From: CAYRFQ01 sp964423615
GTDB lineage: Bacteria; Planctomycetota; Planctomycetia; Gemmatales; Gemmataceae
DNA: 53,543 nt
Reading direction: 5' to 3'
Assembly (NCBI GenBank): GCA_964423615.1
Contig: CAYRFQ010000046.1
Coordinates: 1-53,543, forward strand
The position numbers were made by a program, and so were the translations under genes. The notes under the pieces are model-generated. The model ran no database searches and had not been told where the DNA came from. It saw only the letters and a program-made list of their open reading frames with translations. Below, piece by piece: positions 7,884-16,321 of the stretch. Position 1 is the first letter of the stretch. Each line of letters begins with the position of its first letter.

Positions 7884-8840
7884 ATGGCGTTGACGATTGC
7901 TGAATATGCGGACTATCTTCAGGGAAGAGACGATTTGTCCTGGCCTGCTCCGCCCGACGTAATTTCTGCGAAGGCCAAGCCGGGTTTGGTCCGACTTCCC
8001 GACGTCCGCGTGGTCGTTTGGAACGTCTACGGAACGCTGTTGCGAATTTCCGGTGGACAACTCTACCTCGAACATCCCCAGAAATTGATGATGGAAGTGG
8101 CCTTGGACAAGACCCTCCAAGAATTCAAAATGTGGGGGTCGATGTCACGCAAGCCGGGCCAGCCGGCCGAATATTTAGGGCAATTGTACACCAAGGCACT
8201 CGACGAACAACGGACCGCACCTTCTCCAGGAGAAAAACATCCCGAGTTCTTGTCCGAGGTGGTCTGGGAGTCCATCGTCCGCAAATTGCTACAAAAAGAC
8301 TATCAGTTTGATGTGAGTTTCTACGGTTCGCTCAACGAGTTGAGTCGAAAAATCGCTTACTTCTTTCACGCAAGTTTGCAAGGAACGGCCTGCTACGGCA
8401 CCGCGTTCCAGACCTTGCAAGCACTGAACCATTTGGGGCTCAAACAAGGACTTCTCGGCAACGGACAGATTTTTACCCCTGTCCAACTCGAACGAGGGCT
8501 TCAAGAGCAAAACGAAGATGCCAACTTGGAGGAGTTGTTCGACCCGAACCTCATCGTGTTATCGCATCAACTCCGAGGCAAGAAACCGTCGGAAAGGATT
8601 TTCCGCGAATTCTTCGAACGCGTCGAGACGGAAGGAATCACACCGGAACAAATCTTGCACGTTGGAAATACCATCGAAGAGGATCTCATCCCTGCCAAAC
8701 GTCTGGGATGGAGAACGGCGTTGTTTGCCGGTGACAAGGGTTCGCTCCAAGCAACCCCGGAACAACTCAAACAGAACGCCAGTAAACCCGATCTCTTAGT
8801 GACTGAACTGTTGCAGCTGAGAAAGGTTTTTCCTCGCTAA
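7884..8840 (+). CDS. HAD-fold hydrolase-like protein lacking catalytic aspartates
   Basis: 318 residues from the ATG at 7884, about ten bases after a GAAGGG site; a longer frame to 7770 overlaps the palindrome region and looks non-coding. The layout is haloacid-dehalogenase-like: motif I at residues 43-52 reads 'VVVWNVYGTLL', motif III is 'KKPSERIF', and motif IV is 'ILHVGNTIEEDLIPAKRLGW'. In active HAD enzymes motif I starts with a nucleophilic Asp (F-D-x-Y-G-T-L) and motif IV has G-D. Here both are Asn (Asn47 and Asn262), so phosphoryl transfer by the usual route is unlikely; a binding or regulatory role is possible. The next gene, a FabZ-like dehydratase, begins 28 bases downstream, so the three genes through trmB probably form an operon. 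Confidence 0.75.
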   Translation: MALTIAEYADYLQGRDDLSWPAPPDVISAKAKPGLVRLPDVRVVVWNVYGTLLRISGGQLYLEHPQKLMMEVALDKTLQEFKMWGSMSRKPGQPAEYLGQLYTKALDEQRTAPSPGEKHPEFLSEVVWESIVRKLLQKDYQFDVSFYGSLNELSRKIAYFFHASLQGTACYGTAFQTLQALNHLGLKQGLLGNGQIFTPVQLERGLQEQNEDANLEELFDPNLIVLSHQLRGKKPSERIFREFFERVETEGITPEQILHVGNTIEEDLIPAKRLGWRTALFAGDKGSLQATPEQLKQNASKPDLLVTELLQLRKVFPR

Positions 8841-8868
8841 CCAAGCATGGGCCGAAAGGGAAGGAACA

Positions 8869-9360
8869 ATGCCACCGCCCGTGATTTTGAATCCTGAAGA
8901 ACTGGACCTCACGACGAGCATTGCAACGAGGGAGGAGATCGAGAAGATCAATCCTCAACGCTTCGAAATGCAACACGTCGATGCTATTTGCTTGCTCAAT
9001 CCGGAGGAACACCTGATTGTAGGCTACAAGGACGTGCGGCCTGACGAGTTTTGGGTCCGCGGACACTTTCCCGATTTTCCGTTGATGCCAGGCGTGTTGA
9101 TGTGTGAAGCCGCTGCTCAACTGGCCAGTTACTACACGCATACCCAGGGCATTCTCAAAGAAGGCATCATCGGCTTTGGTGGGATGGAGGAAGTTCGGTT
9201 TCGCGGGCCTGTACGACCGGGAGATCGGTTGGTCCTAGTCGGCAAAGGAAAGCGATTGCGAAAACTCCAAACGATTTTCGCAGTCCAAGGCTTTGTCGGT
9301 ACCGCGATGGTCTTCCATGGCGACATCATTGGTGTCCCGTTGGTACCTGAGGAGAAGTGA
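8869..9360 (+). CDS. FabZ-like 3-hydroxyacyl-ACP dehydratase
   Basis: 163 residues with the hotdog-fold signature 'VRGHFPDFPLMPGVLMCEAA': catalytic His66 and Glu80 of FabZ/FabA-type dehydratases are both present. The reaction is dehydration of 3-hydroxyacyl-ACP in fatty-acid elongation or a related acyl pathway in the cytoplasm. It has about 20 extra N-terminal residues compared with standard FabZ (about 145 residues). It lies between a HAD-like gene and trmB rather than in a fab or lpx cluster, so it may be an extra paralogue rather than the housekeeping copy; the gene symbol is therefore left open. A GAAGGGAAGGAAC stretch precedes the ATG. Confidence 0.85.
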   Translation: MPPPVILNPEELDLTTSIATREEIEKINPQRFEMQHVDAICLLNPEEHLIVGYKDVRPDEFWVRGHFPDFPLMPGVLMCEAAAQLASYYTHTQGILKEGIIGFGGMEEVRFRGPVRPGDRLVLVGKGKRLRKLQTIFAVQGFVGTAMVFHGDIIGVPLVPEEK

Positions 9361-9364
9361 AGTC

Positions 9365-10000
9365 GTGTCTAGTCCGGTCCGCGTCGCCGCCGAGCAACTC
9401 GCCCCTTATCTCCTAACGATCTCGACGGAACAAGGATTTCTCGATTATTCCACGCTGTTCGGCAACGATGACCCTGTCGAACTGGAGGTGGGATTCGGAA
9501 AAGGACTGTTCCTGTTCAGCGAAAGTGAAGCTCGTCCCGACACAAACTTCCTGGGGATCGAGATCGAAAAAAAGTACGTCTTCGCGGCAGCCACTCGAAT
9601 GTTCAAACATGGCGGTCGTGATAACGTCAAGCTCGTCCACGGCGACGCTCGCGAGTTTCTCAAGAAACACATTGCCGACCAATCGTTGCAAGCCGTCCAC
9701 GTCTATTTTCCCGATCCGTGGTGGAAGACTCGCCACCGCAAACGACGTTTGTTTACGCCCGAATTTGCCAACGAGTGCCAACGACTGCTCCAACGCGACG
9801 GAATCCTCTACCTGGTTTCGGACGTTGAAGACTATTTCAAGCTCATCACTTCGCACGTCGACGATTGTGAATTCCTCGAAAAGCTCCCTGCCCCAGAAAT
9901 CAAGGACCCCGAACACGATTTGGACTACCTGACACACTTCGAACGGAAATATCGAAAGGAAGGACGCCCGATCTACCGAGCAAGTTATGTAAGGCAGTGA
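9365..10000 (+). CDS. trmB: tRNA (guanine-N7-)-methyltransferase
   Basis: 211 residues from a GTG at 9365, four bases after the preceding stop, with GAGGAGA as ribosome site. It contains the SAM-binding region 'VELEVGFGKGLFLF' followed by 'NFLGIEIEKKYV', and the TrmB hallmark 'VYFPDPWWKTRHRKRRL' near residues 115-131. TrmB forms m7G46 in the variable loop of tRNAs. The usual 'T-x-F/Y-E' C-terminal signature appears as 'LTHFERKYRKEGRPIYR'. The close spacing says it is translated with the dehydratase gene. A longer frame starting at 9293 would overlap that gene in another frame and is unlikely. Confidence 0.93.
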   Translation: MSSPVRVAAEQLAPYLLTISTEQGFLDYSTLFGNDDPVELEVGFGKGLFLFSESEARPDTNFLGIEIEKKYVFAAATRMFKHGGRDNVKLVHGDAREFLKKHIADQSLQAVHVYFPDPWWKTRHRKRRLFTPEFANECQRLLQRDGILYLVSDVEDYFKLITSHVDDCEFLEKLPAPEIKDPEHDLDYLTHFERKYRKEGRPIYRASYVRQ

Positions 10001-10024
10001 GCAGCAAAGGCGCTGGACCTTTTG

Positions 10025-10255
10025 TCAAGCTCGGCCGTGGAGATCTGCCAAGAGGTGCTCGACAATTTGCTCCGGAGTTCCTAACTCGGCAAGAGCCTGA
10101 CGATTTTCACCTTCGGCTTCGTTTGTGACCTGATTCACGATTTCGCGTGTTAACTTCCGTAACGCCTCTCCGTCAACGAAACTCAAATCGTGGAACCCGG
10201 CGGCATACAGTTCTCGCACGAGCCTGGAGAAAAGTTGGCGATAGGGCACTGGCAT
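10025..10255 (-). CDS. Small hypothetical helical protein
   Basis: 76 residues, mostly predicted helical, acidic, beginning 'MPVPYRQLFSRLVRELYAAG' and ending 'QIVEHLLADLHGRA'. No family is recognised. It is convergent with trmB, ending 25 bases away. There is no strong ribosome site (GCGAG at a distance). The sequence has the even composition and amphipathic spacing of a real protein, so I favour a gene, but it could be a chance frame. Confidence 0.55.
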   Translation of the reverse strand: MPVPYRQLFSRLVRELYAAGFHDLSFVDGEALRKLTREIVNQVTNEAEGENRQALAELGTPEQIVEHLLADLHGRA

Positions 10256-10606
10256 TGTTGAAACTGGACTCGCCGGGGAAGACGGGTTACTAGACCTGGT
10301 GTTGGCCGAGGAAGAATAGGGACGAGCGGTGGGGGATGTCGGAGTTGACTTGGCTCGTTCTGCAACTTGACTTGCGACTACTCTACGAGCGAAACACTTT
10401 CATTAACCAGCCAAATCCAGTGATGTTGTTCAGAATTTCCTCAATGACCAACTCTCGTTTCAACTACTGTTCTAGGTTGGACGACATTGCGGAAAGAGGA
10501 GTGGAGCCAAGAACAAAGCTACCAACGGGATACAACATGAGCGCAAAACACAGCAGATGGGGACAACACATCTCGTGTTCTTTCTAAAGCATCCGAACAC
10601 GGAAGG
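10256..10606. other. Intergenic region without recognised features
   Basis: About 350 bases between two minus-strand small genes. Frames in it are shadows or lack start signals. It should hold the promoter of the 10025-10255 gene and the 3' end of the next transcript; no clear motif was found. Confidence 0.4.
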
Positions 10607-11026
10607 CTACTCGATGGATCGAAAAGCGCCGCTGTTGTACACCACATCAACATTTCCGTTTTCGAGGAACTCCACACGAATGGTGTAAGTTCCGTAACTG
10701 TAGACGATCGCGCTGGCTTGGTAGGCGATTCGTGGCGTTCCGCTCGGAAATCGAATAGGAACCTGCGCTGGACGACCATTACACGGGTGACTGAACGTCA
10801 CGACGTGAGTCGCCTTGGGTTCGCAAAAGTAGTTGGCCGTTCGAATCCCGAGCGCCCAAGGCCGCCATCGACCGGTGACTCCACCACTGGATTTCACCAA
10901 GGCCATTTTCCCGCATGTATCGACTGGACGATACCGAAATCGCACGACATCAGCGCGGACTGGAAGTGTCACCCCCAAAGCTGGCACAACCACCATCGCA
11001 AAATTGACGAGCATTCTCATAGACAT
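10607..11026 (-). CDS. Small secreted hypothetical protein
   Basis: 139 residues. Residues 1-25 form a signal peptide (short basic start, then 'LVNFAMVVVPALGVTLPVRA', ending in an A-x-A-like cut before 'DVVRF'). The mature part is beta-rich with three cysteines and a C-terminal 'YTIRVEFLENGNVDVVY'. A GGGAGGAC ribosome site lies seven bases before the ATG, supporting a real gene. The family is not recognised; small secreted proteins of this kind are common and lineage-specific in planctomycetes. Confidence 0.7.
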   Translation of the reverse strand: MSMRMLVNFAMVVVPALGVTLPVRADVVRFRYRPVDTCGKMALVKSSGGVTGRWRPWALGIRTANYFCEPKATHVVTFSHPCNGRPAQVPIRFPSGTPRIAYQASAIVYSYGTYTIRVEFLENGNVDVVYNSGAFRSIE

Positions 11027-11199
11027 AGCTGTGTCCTCCCGAGGTCAGTCTCAATCGATTTGATAGACTGATTTACACCAATCACAGGGAACTGCTGTGG
11101 ATGTTGGAATGTCCATGAGGTCGAGATCGGGGTATACACGCAAGTTGCGTGTATACTTCCAACATTTTCCACATTCCACATTCTACACGAGCAACCAAG

Positions 11200-11439
11200 T
11201 TATATTTGTCCCGGAGGAGACGGAGGAATTGGTGGCAAGTTTCCGGTTCCCGGCGGAGGAGCCACGACTGCGTTGGGGACGGGCGTTTGTGGGCACGTCG
11301 GACAAGGAGCCGGCGCCGCAATCGGAGCTGACCGGATGATAGCCGGTCTTCCAGTACAACACCGACTTCGTGGACAACACCCACTTACCGCCATTACGAT
11401 TCCCATCCCTGAGATGAATAACAAGTTCGCTAGTTTCAT
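11200..11439 (-). CDS. Small proline-rich lipoprotein
   Basis: 79 residues from the ATG at 11439, which has GGAGGAG seven bases upstream. The N-terminus is a lipoprotein signal: 'LLFISGMGIVMAVSGCC', with a lipobox-like V-S-G-C at about residue 20. The mature part has many Cys, Pro and Ala ('APAPCPTCPQTPVP') and is probably unstructured and anchored in a membrane. Function unknown. It is on the same strand as the secreted-protein gene downstream of it (10607-11026). Confidence 0.7.
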   Translation of the reverse strand: MKLANLLFISGMGIVMAVSGCCPRSRCCTGRPAIIRSAPIAAPAPCPTCPQTPVPNAVVAPPPGTGNLPPIPPSPPGQI

Positions 11440-11891
11440 GGCTCTCCTCCGTTGCAACTTGTGTCGTCTGGTGACTCCGAGACCCGAGGGCGGGTTTGGT
11501 TGGAGATAGGACGTCTGTAGGGAGGAATAGCGGATTGGATCGCTTTGCTCGCCACATTTGCCCTAATTTCTTGTTCCGTAGTCATGAAGAAAATAAAAAT
11601 CGATCGGTATTGGCCTCTCGATTTTATAACATTCTCCACCACTAACTACACGGTATGCCTTCTGGATTGTCCAAGCAACGGCATGACCCGCACTAGAGTT
11701 CAATTCGCCGGAAATGTTGTGGGGATTTACTACGTGCGCAATCTGAAGCAAATTCACGGATGTGGTAAAAACCGCCGTTGAAGCAAGGCTAGCATTCTTC
11801 GTTCCCTGGGTTTGGTTCGAAGGAGTTCAGCTGTAACCTAAAAGGAATGAACTAACCAAGACTATCCTTTTAGCCGATATTATCGATCACC
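11440..11891. other. Divergent intergenic region upstream of moeA
   Basis: About 450 bases between the minus-strand lipoprotein gene and plus-strand moeA. It contains AT-rich stretches around 11585-11660 that could hold divergent promoters. No gene with a supported start was found, and I could not fix a -10/-35 pair. Confidence 0.4.
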
Positions 11892-13175
11892 ATGACAGAT
11901 CCCAATCCAACGTTCCCTACACCTCCCCGATCTTTCGACGTACGTATGCGTGGGTTCCAGAACCGTCAGACAGTGGCCGCCGTGGCCCGCCTACTCGCCG
12001 AAAGGACGTCTGTCCTTGGAACCGAAAAAATCGATTTGAAGAGCGCCTCGGGCCGCGTCCTGGCCGAATCGGTGACGGCCGAGTTTGCCGTGCCGGGGTT
12101 TCGTCGATCGGCAATGGATGGCTATGCTCTGCGTGGAGAGGAGACTTTTAGTGCGGGAGAGTACAACGCCAGTGAATTCGAAGTCGTTGGCGAAGTCTTG
12201 CCGGGGCGGCCATTTACTGGTGAGGTCCAAAAAGGAGAAGCCGTACGAATCATGACTGGTTCGCCTGTTCCAGCAGGAGCCGACAGCGTCCTGCAAGCCG
12301 AGGCTGCCGAAGAAATTCTCAGGCCCGGCACGAATCCGTTGCTGAAAGTGACGGCTCCGATTGCACCCGGCAAGAACGTTGGTCAAGTCGGAGAAGACAT
12401 CGCAGAAGGAACCATCGTGTTGTCTCGCGGGCGTGTTCTTCGACCGCAAGACGTCGGCGTCCTTGCCTCGATTGGTGCGAGTCCAGTGTCAGTGGTGTGT
12501 CAACCACGAGTCCGCATTCTCGTGACAGGAAATGAATTGTTGCCGTGCGGTTCGAAGCCTCAAGGGTACCAAATCGTCGATAGCAACTCGGTCATGTTGG
12601 CCGCTTTGGCTCGGCGAGACGGGGCAATCGTATCGGAGGCGCAAATGGTCGGTGACGATCCCGAAGCCATTAAAAACGCGATTACCAAATCCAACGAGGA
12701 CGTGTTATTGGTCTCTGGAGGTTCGTCGGTCGGCGTCGAAGATCACGCCCCGCGATTAGTGGCCCAACTTGGGGAACTCCCAGTCCACGGAGTCGCCCTC
12801 CGTCCCGCGAGTCCTACGGGAGTCGGATTTGTCGCGGACCGCGTGATCTTCTTACTGCCTGGAAACCCCGTATCTTGTCTTTGTGCCTATGACCTTTTTG
12901 CTGGCCCAACCCTTCGCCGACTCGGTGGTCGCGACCCTGAGATGCCGTATCGGCGCATCCAACTCCCCTTGACTCGCAAAATCGTGTCGGCCATCGGAAG
13001 GACCGATTACGCAAGAGTCCGAATGACAGAAGGCGGCCTCGAACCGTTGGGAATCAGCGGCGCATCGATCCTGAGTTCCACGACGCGAGCCGATGGCTTT
13101 GTGATCGTGCCGATGGAGTCGGAAGGCTATCCGCCCGGTGCTGAGGTCGAAGTCCATTTGTATGACCAGGCGTAA
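11892..13175 (+). CDS. moeA: Molybdopterin molybdenumtransferase MoeA
   Basis: 427 residues, about the normal length of 400-420. The MoeA landmarks are in order: 'FRRSAMDGYALRGEE' (residues 66-80), 'IMTGSPVPAGADSVLQAE', 'ILVTGNELLPCGSKPQGYQI', and 'LLVSGGSSVGVEDHAP'. MoeA inserts molybdate into adenylylated molybdopterin to give Mo cofactor. It stands alone here, with no other moa/mob gene in view; a cofactor user, formylmethanofuran dehydrogenase subunit B, lies 3 kb downstream, although its metal (Mo or W) cannot be told from sequence. The ATG has no strong ribosome site. Confidence 0.95.
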   Translation: MTDPNPTFPTPPRSFDVRMRGFQNRQTVAAVARLLAERTSVLGTEKIDLKSASGRVLAESVTAEFAVPGFRRSAMDGYALRGEETFSAGEYNASEFEVVGEVLPGRPFTGEVQKGEAVRIMTGSPVPAGADSVLQAEAAEEILRPGTNPLLKVTAPIAPGKNVGQVGEDIAEGTIVLSRGRVLRPQDVGVLASIGASPVSVVCQPRVRILVTGNELLPCGSKPQGYQIVDSNSVMLAALARRDGAIVSEAQMVGDDPEAIKNAITKSNEDVLLVSGGSSVGVEDHAPRLVAQLGELPVHGVALRPASPTGVGFVADRVIFLLPGNPVSCLCAYDLFAGPTLRRLGGRDPEMPYRRIQLPLTRKIVSAIGRTDYARVRMTEGGLEPLGISGASILSSTTRADGFVIVPMESEGYPPGAEVEVHLYDQA

Positions 13176-13304
13176 TGACCGATTAAAAGCATTCTATTTG
13201 CTTCTCGCTCCCATTTCGGGTTCGTGTCCAAACTCGATTATTCCTGAGGCCAAAGGTTTGCCTTGACGTCTGCTCTCTTCCTTGACCTTAAGAAAGACTC
13301 ACCG

Positions 13305-14255
13305 TTAACGCTGAGGACTTTGATCCTTCTCACCGAATTCCGATTTCAAGAACGCTTGAATCTGTTGAGCCCACTCCGAATTTGGGTCCACGTCTCGAGC
13401 TCTTTCGAGAGTCTGTTTCGAGACCTGCTTGTCAAACGTCGATTCATACAAACCTTTGAGAAACAGCACTTGCTGCAGTAATTCACCTTCGAGCTTTTCG
13501 TGTTTTAGAAAGGCATCGAGCTTCGCGATCCCTTTTTTCGGTCCCTGCGTCTTTGTCATTTCGACCACGTCGGTGAGCAACTCTTTCACCGCCACAAGTT
13601 GGATCACGGGACGATATCTCGATCGTAGTTTCTCCTTGTCGTTGGGATCGAGGCTGACGATTTCCTCAACAGTCTTGCGATAGAACCGCACTGCTGTGAG
13701 GTTGTGGATGTTTGCAAGTCCGCGTCCGAGGAATTTGGCTCGTTTCAAGCCTTGGGCTTTGGCAGCTCGATCAAACGCCGTGTCTCGTTCTTTGCGAATG
13801 TCCTGGAAGCGAAGTAACTCGCTGACGTAGGCCTTGGCAGCTTGTCCACTGTAGCCTTTTTTGTGGGCATAGGGGATGCCCCGGGCGTCGGTGAGAATCA
13901 CAGTCGGAACGGACTCAATATAAAAATCTCCACGAAGGGCGAGCGAATGAATTCGTTCTTTTTTGGTGATTTTGGTTCGGTTCCTTGGGTTGTCCAAGAC
14001 TAATAGCACGAAGTGTTTCGGTACCTTCGTTTTGAACTCCTCGGTTTCAAGGACGCCACGTTCCAGTCGGATGCAGGGAGGACACCAGTCCGACCCAGTG
14101 AACAACATCAAGATGTCTAACTTGTTCTTCGCAGCGGTTTTCTTGGCCTCTTCGAAGTTGGTCAACCAAAGGGGCGTGTCTTTTTCATCTCCGAGAGTAA
14201 CTTGTGGAAGGCAAGCAAGGGACATGAAGAGGCAAAACCAATAAGAGCGTTGCAT
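13305..14255 (-). CDS. Secreted thioredoxin-fold protein
   Basis: 316 residues from the ATG at 14255 with GAGGA nine bases upstream. A signal peptide (residues 1-22, ending 'LPQVTLGDEK') precedes a thioredoxin-like domain with 'LMLFTGSDWCPPCIRLERGV', in which the active pair is C-P-P-C, and a cis-proline region 'ESVPTVILTDARGIPY'. The C-terminal 150 residues are helical and may pack as a TPR-like tail ('ARDVDPNSEWAQQIQAFL'). It probably acts outside the cytoplasm as a thiol oxidoreductase. No partner such as DsbD is nearby, so the substrate is unknown. Confidence 0.8.
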   Translation of the reverse strand: MQRSYWFCLFMSLACLPQVTLGDEKDTPLWLTNFEEAKKTAAKNKLDILMLFTGSDWCPPCIRLERGVLETEEFKTKVPKHFVLLVLDNPRNRTKITKKERIHSLALRGDFYIESVPTVILTDARGIPYAHKKGYSGQAAKAYVSELLRFQDIRKERDTAFDRAAKAQGLKRAKFLGRGLANIHNLTAVRFYRKTVEEIVSLDPNDKEKLRSRYRPVIQLVAVKELLTDVVEMTKTQGPKKGIAKLDAFLKHEKLEGELLQQVLFLKGLYESTFDKQVSKQTLERARDVDPNSEWAQQIQAFLKSEFGEKDQSPQR

Positions 14256-14523
14256 GAGTAACAATCCTCGGAAAAGGATACGGAGTCGGTTTTATTCATC
14301 CTGCACTCCAACAGAATAACAGAGAGCGAACGAGTTTGAAGGATGATGGTTGCTCAGCCATCGCGTTGGTATCGTTTCTTGGAGAGAGGTTGGTGACTTC
14401 CGTGATGGGATTCTCCTCAAGACATCGCTCGGACAGGAGAAAGTTCGATCGGACAACAACCAAAGATCTTGGTATACCGAACGTGTGAGAACGTGGACAT
14501 AGTTTGAGGAAAGGGAGACAAAG

Positions 14524-16236
14524 GTGACGACTGATTCAACACAAAGTTTAAGCCACAATGGTGGACCCAAACGCCGGAGTTTGTTGACCACCGAAGGAAT
14601 GGGCCGAGCCCCCAATCGGGCAATGCTTCGAGCCGTTGGTTTTCACGATGACGACTTTACTCGGCCGATGGTCGGTGTTGCTTCCTTGTACAGCGACATC
14701 ACCCCCTGCAATGCCCACCTCGATCGGTTGGCACGCAAGGCCTGTGAAGGCATCCGCGCGGCGGGCGGGGTCGGGCAAATCTTTGGGGCTCCGACGGCCT
14801 CCGACGGCATCATGATGGGCCACCAAGGAATGCGTTACAGTCTGGTCTCGCGCGAAGTCATCGCCGACAGCATCGAGGTTGTTGCAGCGGGGATGAATCA
14901 CGATGGCTTGCTGGCCATCGGCGGATGCGACAAGAACATGCCCGGCTGTGTCATGGCGATGGCCCGGATGAACATCCCGAGCGTGTTCGTCTATGGTGGA
15001 AGTATCTTGCCAGGCGTGGGTGAAGCTGGTGACGCCATCGACATCGTCTCGATTTTCGAGGCGGTCGGTCAATACCAGGCGGGGAAGCTCGATGCGGAGG
15101 GCGTTCACAAAGTCGAATGCGGAGCCTGTCCGGGTGCCGGTTCTTGCGGCGGAATGTATACGGCCAATACCATGAGCAGCGCAATCGAAGCGATGGGCCT
15201 TTCACTGCCCTACGATGCTTCCAATCCAGCCGTGAGTGCGGCCAAGGAACGCGAAGTGTTCCTCGCTGGAAAAGCACTGATTAACCTCATCGAAAAGAAC
15301 ATTCGTCCCCGCGACCTCATCACGCGTAAGTCTCTCGAAAATGCCTACACTGTTGTACTCGCGCTCGGGGGTTCGACGAACGCGGTCTTACATCTGCAAG
15401 CGATCGCCTGGGAGGCTGAAGTCGAGTGGACGCTGGACGACTTTGCTCGTCTCGGAGAGAAGGTCCCGGACTTGGCGGATTTGAAGCCGGGGGGCGGACA
15501 GGTCATGTTTGACCTTCACAAAGCTGGCGGAACTCCGGCCGTCATGCGAGCCCTTTTGGACGCAGGGTTGCTCCACGGGGATTGTCCGACTTGCACCGGA
15601 AAAACGCTTGCCGAAAACCTCGCCAACGTTCCGAGTATTTACTCGCGGGAACAAACCGTCATCAAGCCGATGGATGCGCCGATGCACCCGTCGGGTCATA
15701 TCGGAATCTTGCGAGGCAATCTCGCACCCGAGGGCGCCGTCGCCAAGATCGCCGGGTTGAAGAAATTCGAAATCACCGGTCCGGCAAAAGTTTTCGAAGG
15801 CGAAGAGGCTTGCTTCGCGGCTATCGAAGCCCGCCAGATCAAACCAGGCGACGTGATCGTGATCCGCGGTGAAGGTCCCGTCGGCGGTCCTGGAATGCGT
15901 GAAATGCTGAGCGTGACAGCAGCTCTGGTCGGCCAGGGACTTGGAGAGAGCGTGGGGCTGATCACCGACGGACGATTCTCGGGCGGGACACACGGTCTGG
16001 TGGTCGGCCACGTCTCGCCGGAAGCGTGGGTCGGCGGACCGATTGCTTTGGTCGAAAATGGCGATCAGATCACAATCGACGTTGCGAACAAGTCGTTATC
16101 CGTTGGAGTTACCGAAGCTGAACTGGAACGTCGTCAGCAAGCCTGGGAAAAGCCTGATGTGCGAGTCAAACGAGGTGTCCTTGCCAAATACGCCAAGGTC
16201 GTCCGTTCGGCCTCAGAAGGGGCGGTGACAGGTTAG
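14524..16236 (+). CDS. ilvD: Dihydroxy-acid dehydratase
   Basis: 570 residues beginning at a GTG, six bases after GGGAGA. The IlvD/Edd signatures are visible: 'GVASLYSDITPCNAHL', 'GGCDKNMPGCVMAMAR', 'ECGACPGAGSCGGMYTANTM', and near the end 'LITDGRFSGGTHGLVVGHVS'. Cys residues in the first three would ligate the iron-sulfur cluster. The enzyme makes 2-oxo acids for valine, isoleucine and pantothenate synthesis. 'DITPCNAHL' is the IlvD form rather than the Edd form. No other ilv gene is in the window. A hairpin overlaps its stop codon. Confidence 0.95.
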   Translation: MTTDSTQSLSHNGGPKRRSLLTTEGMGRAPNRAMLRAVGFHDDDFTRPMVGVASLYSDITPCNAHLDRLARKACEGIRAAGGVGQIFGAPTASDGIMMGHQGMRYSLVSREVIADSIEVVAAGMNHDGLLAIGGCDKNMPGCVMAMARMNIPSVFVYGGSILPGVGEAGDAIDIVSIFEAVGQYQAGKLDAEGVHKVECGACPGAGSCGGMYTANTMSSAIEAMGLSLPYDASNPAVSAAKEREVFLAGKALINLIEKNIRPRDLITRKSLENAYTVVLALGGSTNAVLHLQAIAWEAEVEWTLDDFARLGEKVPDLADLKPGGGQVMFDLHKAGGTPAVMRALLDAGLLHGDCPTCTGKTLAENLANVPSIYSREQTVIKPMDAPMHPSGHIGILRGNLAPEGAVAKIAGLKKFEITGPAKVFEGEEACFAAIEARQIKPGDVIVIRGEGPVGGPGMREMLSVTAALVGQGLGESVGLITDGRFSGGTHGLVVGHVSPEAWVGGPIALVENGDQITIDVANKSLSVGVTEAELERRQQAWEKPDVRVKRGVLAKYAKVVRSASEGAVTG

Positions 16237-16262
16237 AGCAATTCAAGCGTGAAACGCTCTAA
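16233..16262 (+). terminator. Hairpin overlapping the ilvD stop codon
   Basis: Arms ttagagc (16233-16239) and gctctaa (16256-16262) enclose an inner pair ttca/tgaa around agcg. The left arm contains the TAG stop of ilvD. No T run follows, so it may be a weak terminator or a 3'-end stabiliser between convergent ilvD and fhcB. Confidence 0.45.
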
Positions 16263-16321
16263 TACAACCGTGAACCGTTACTATTGAAAGTTGCGTGGCC
16301 AATGAGCCGGAAGAGCAGGTC

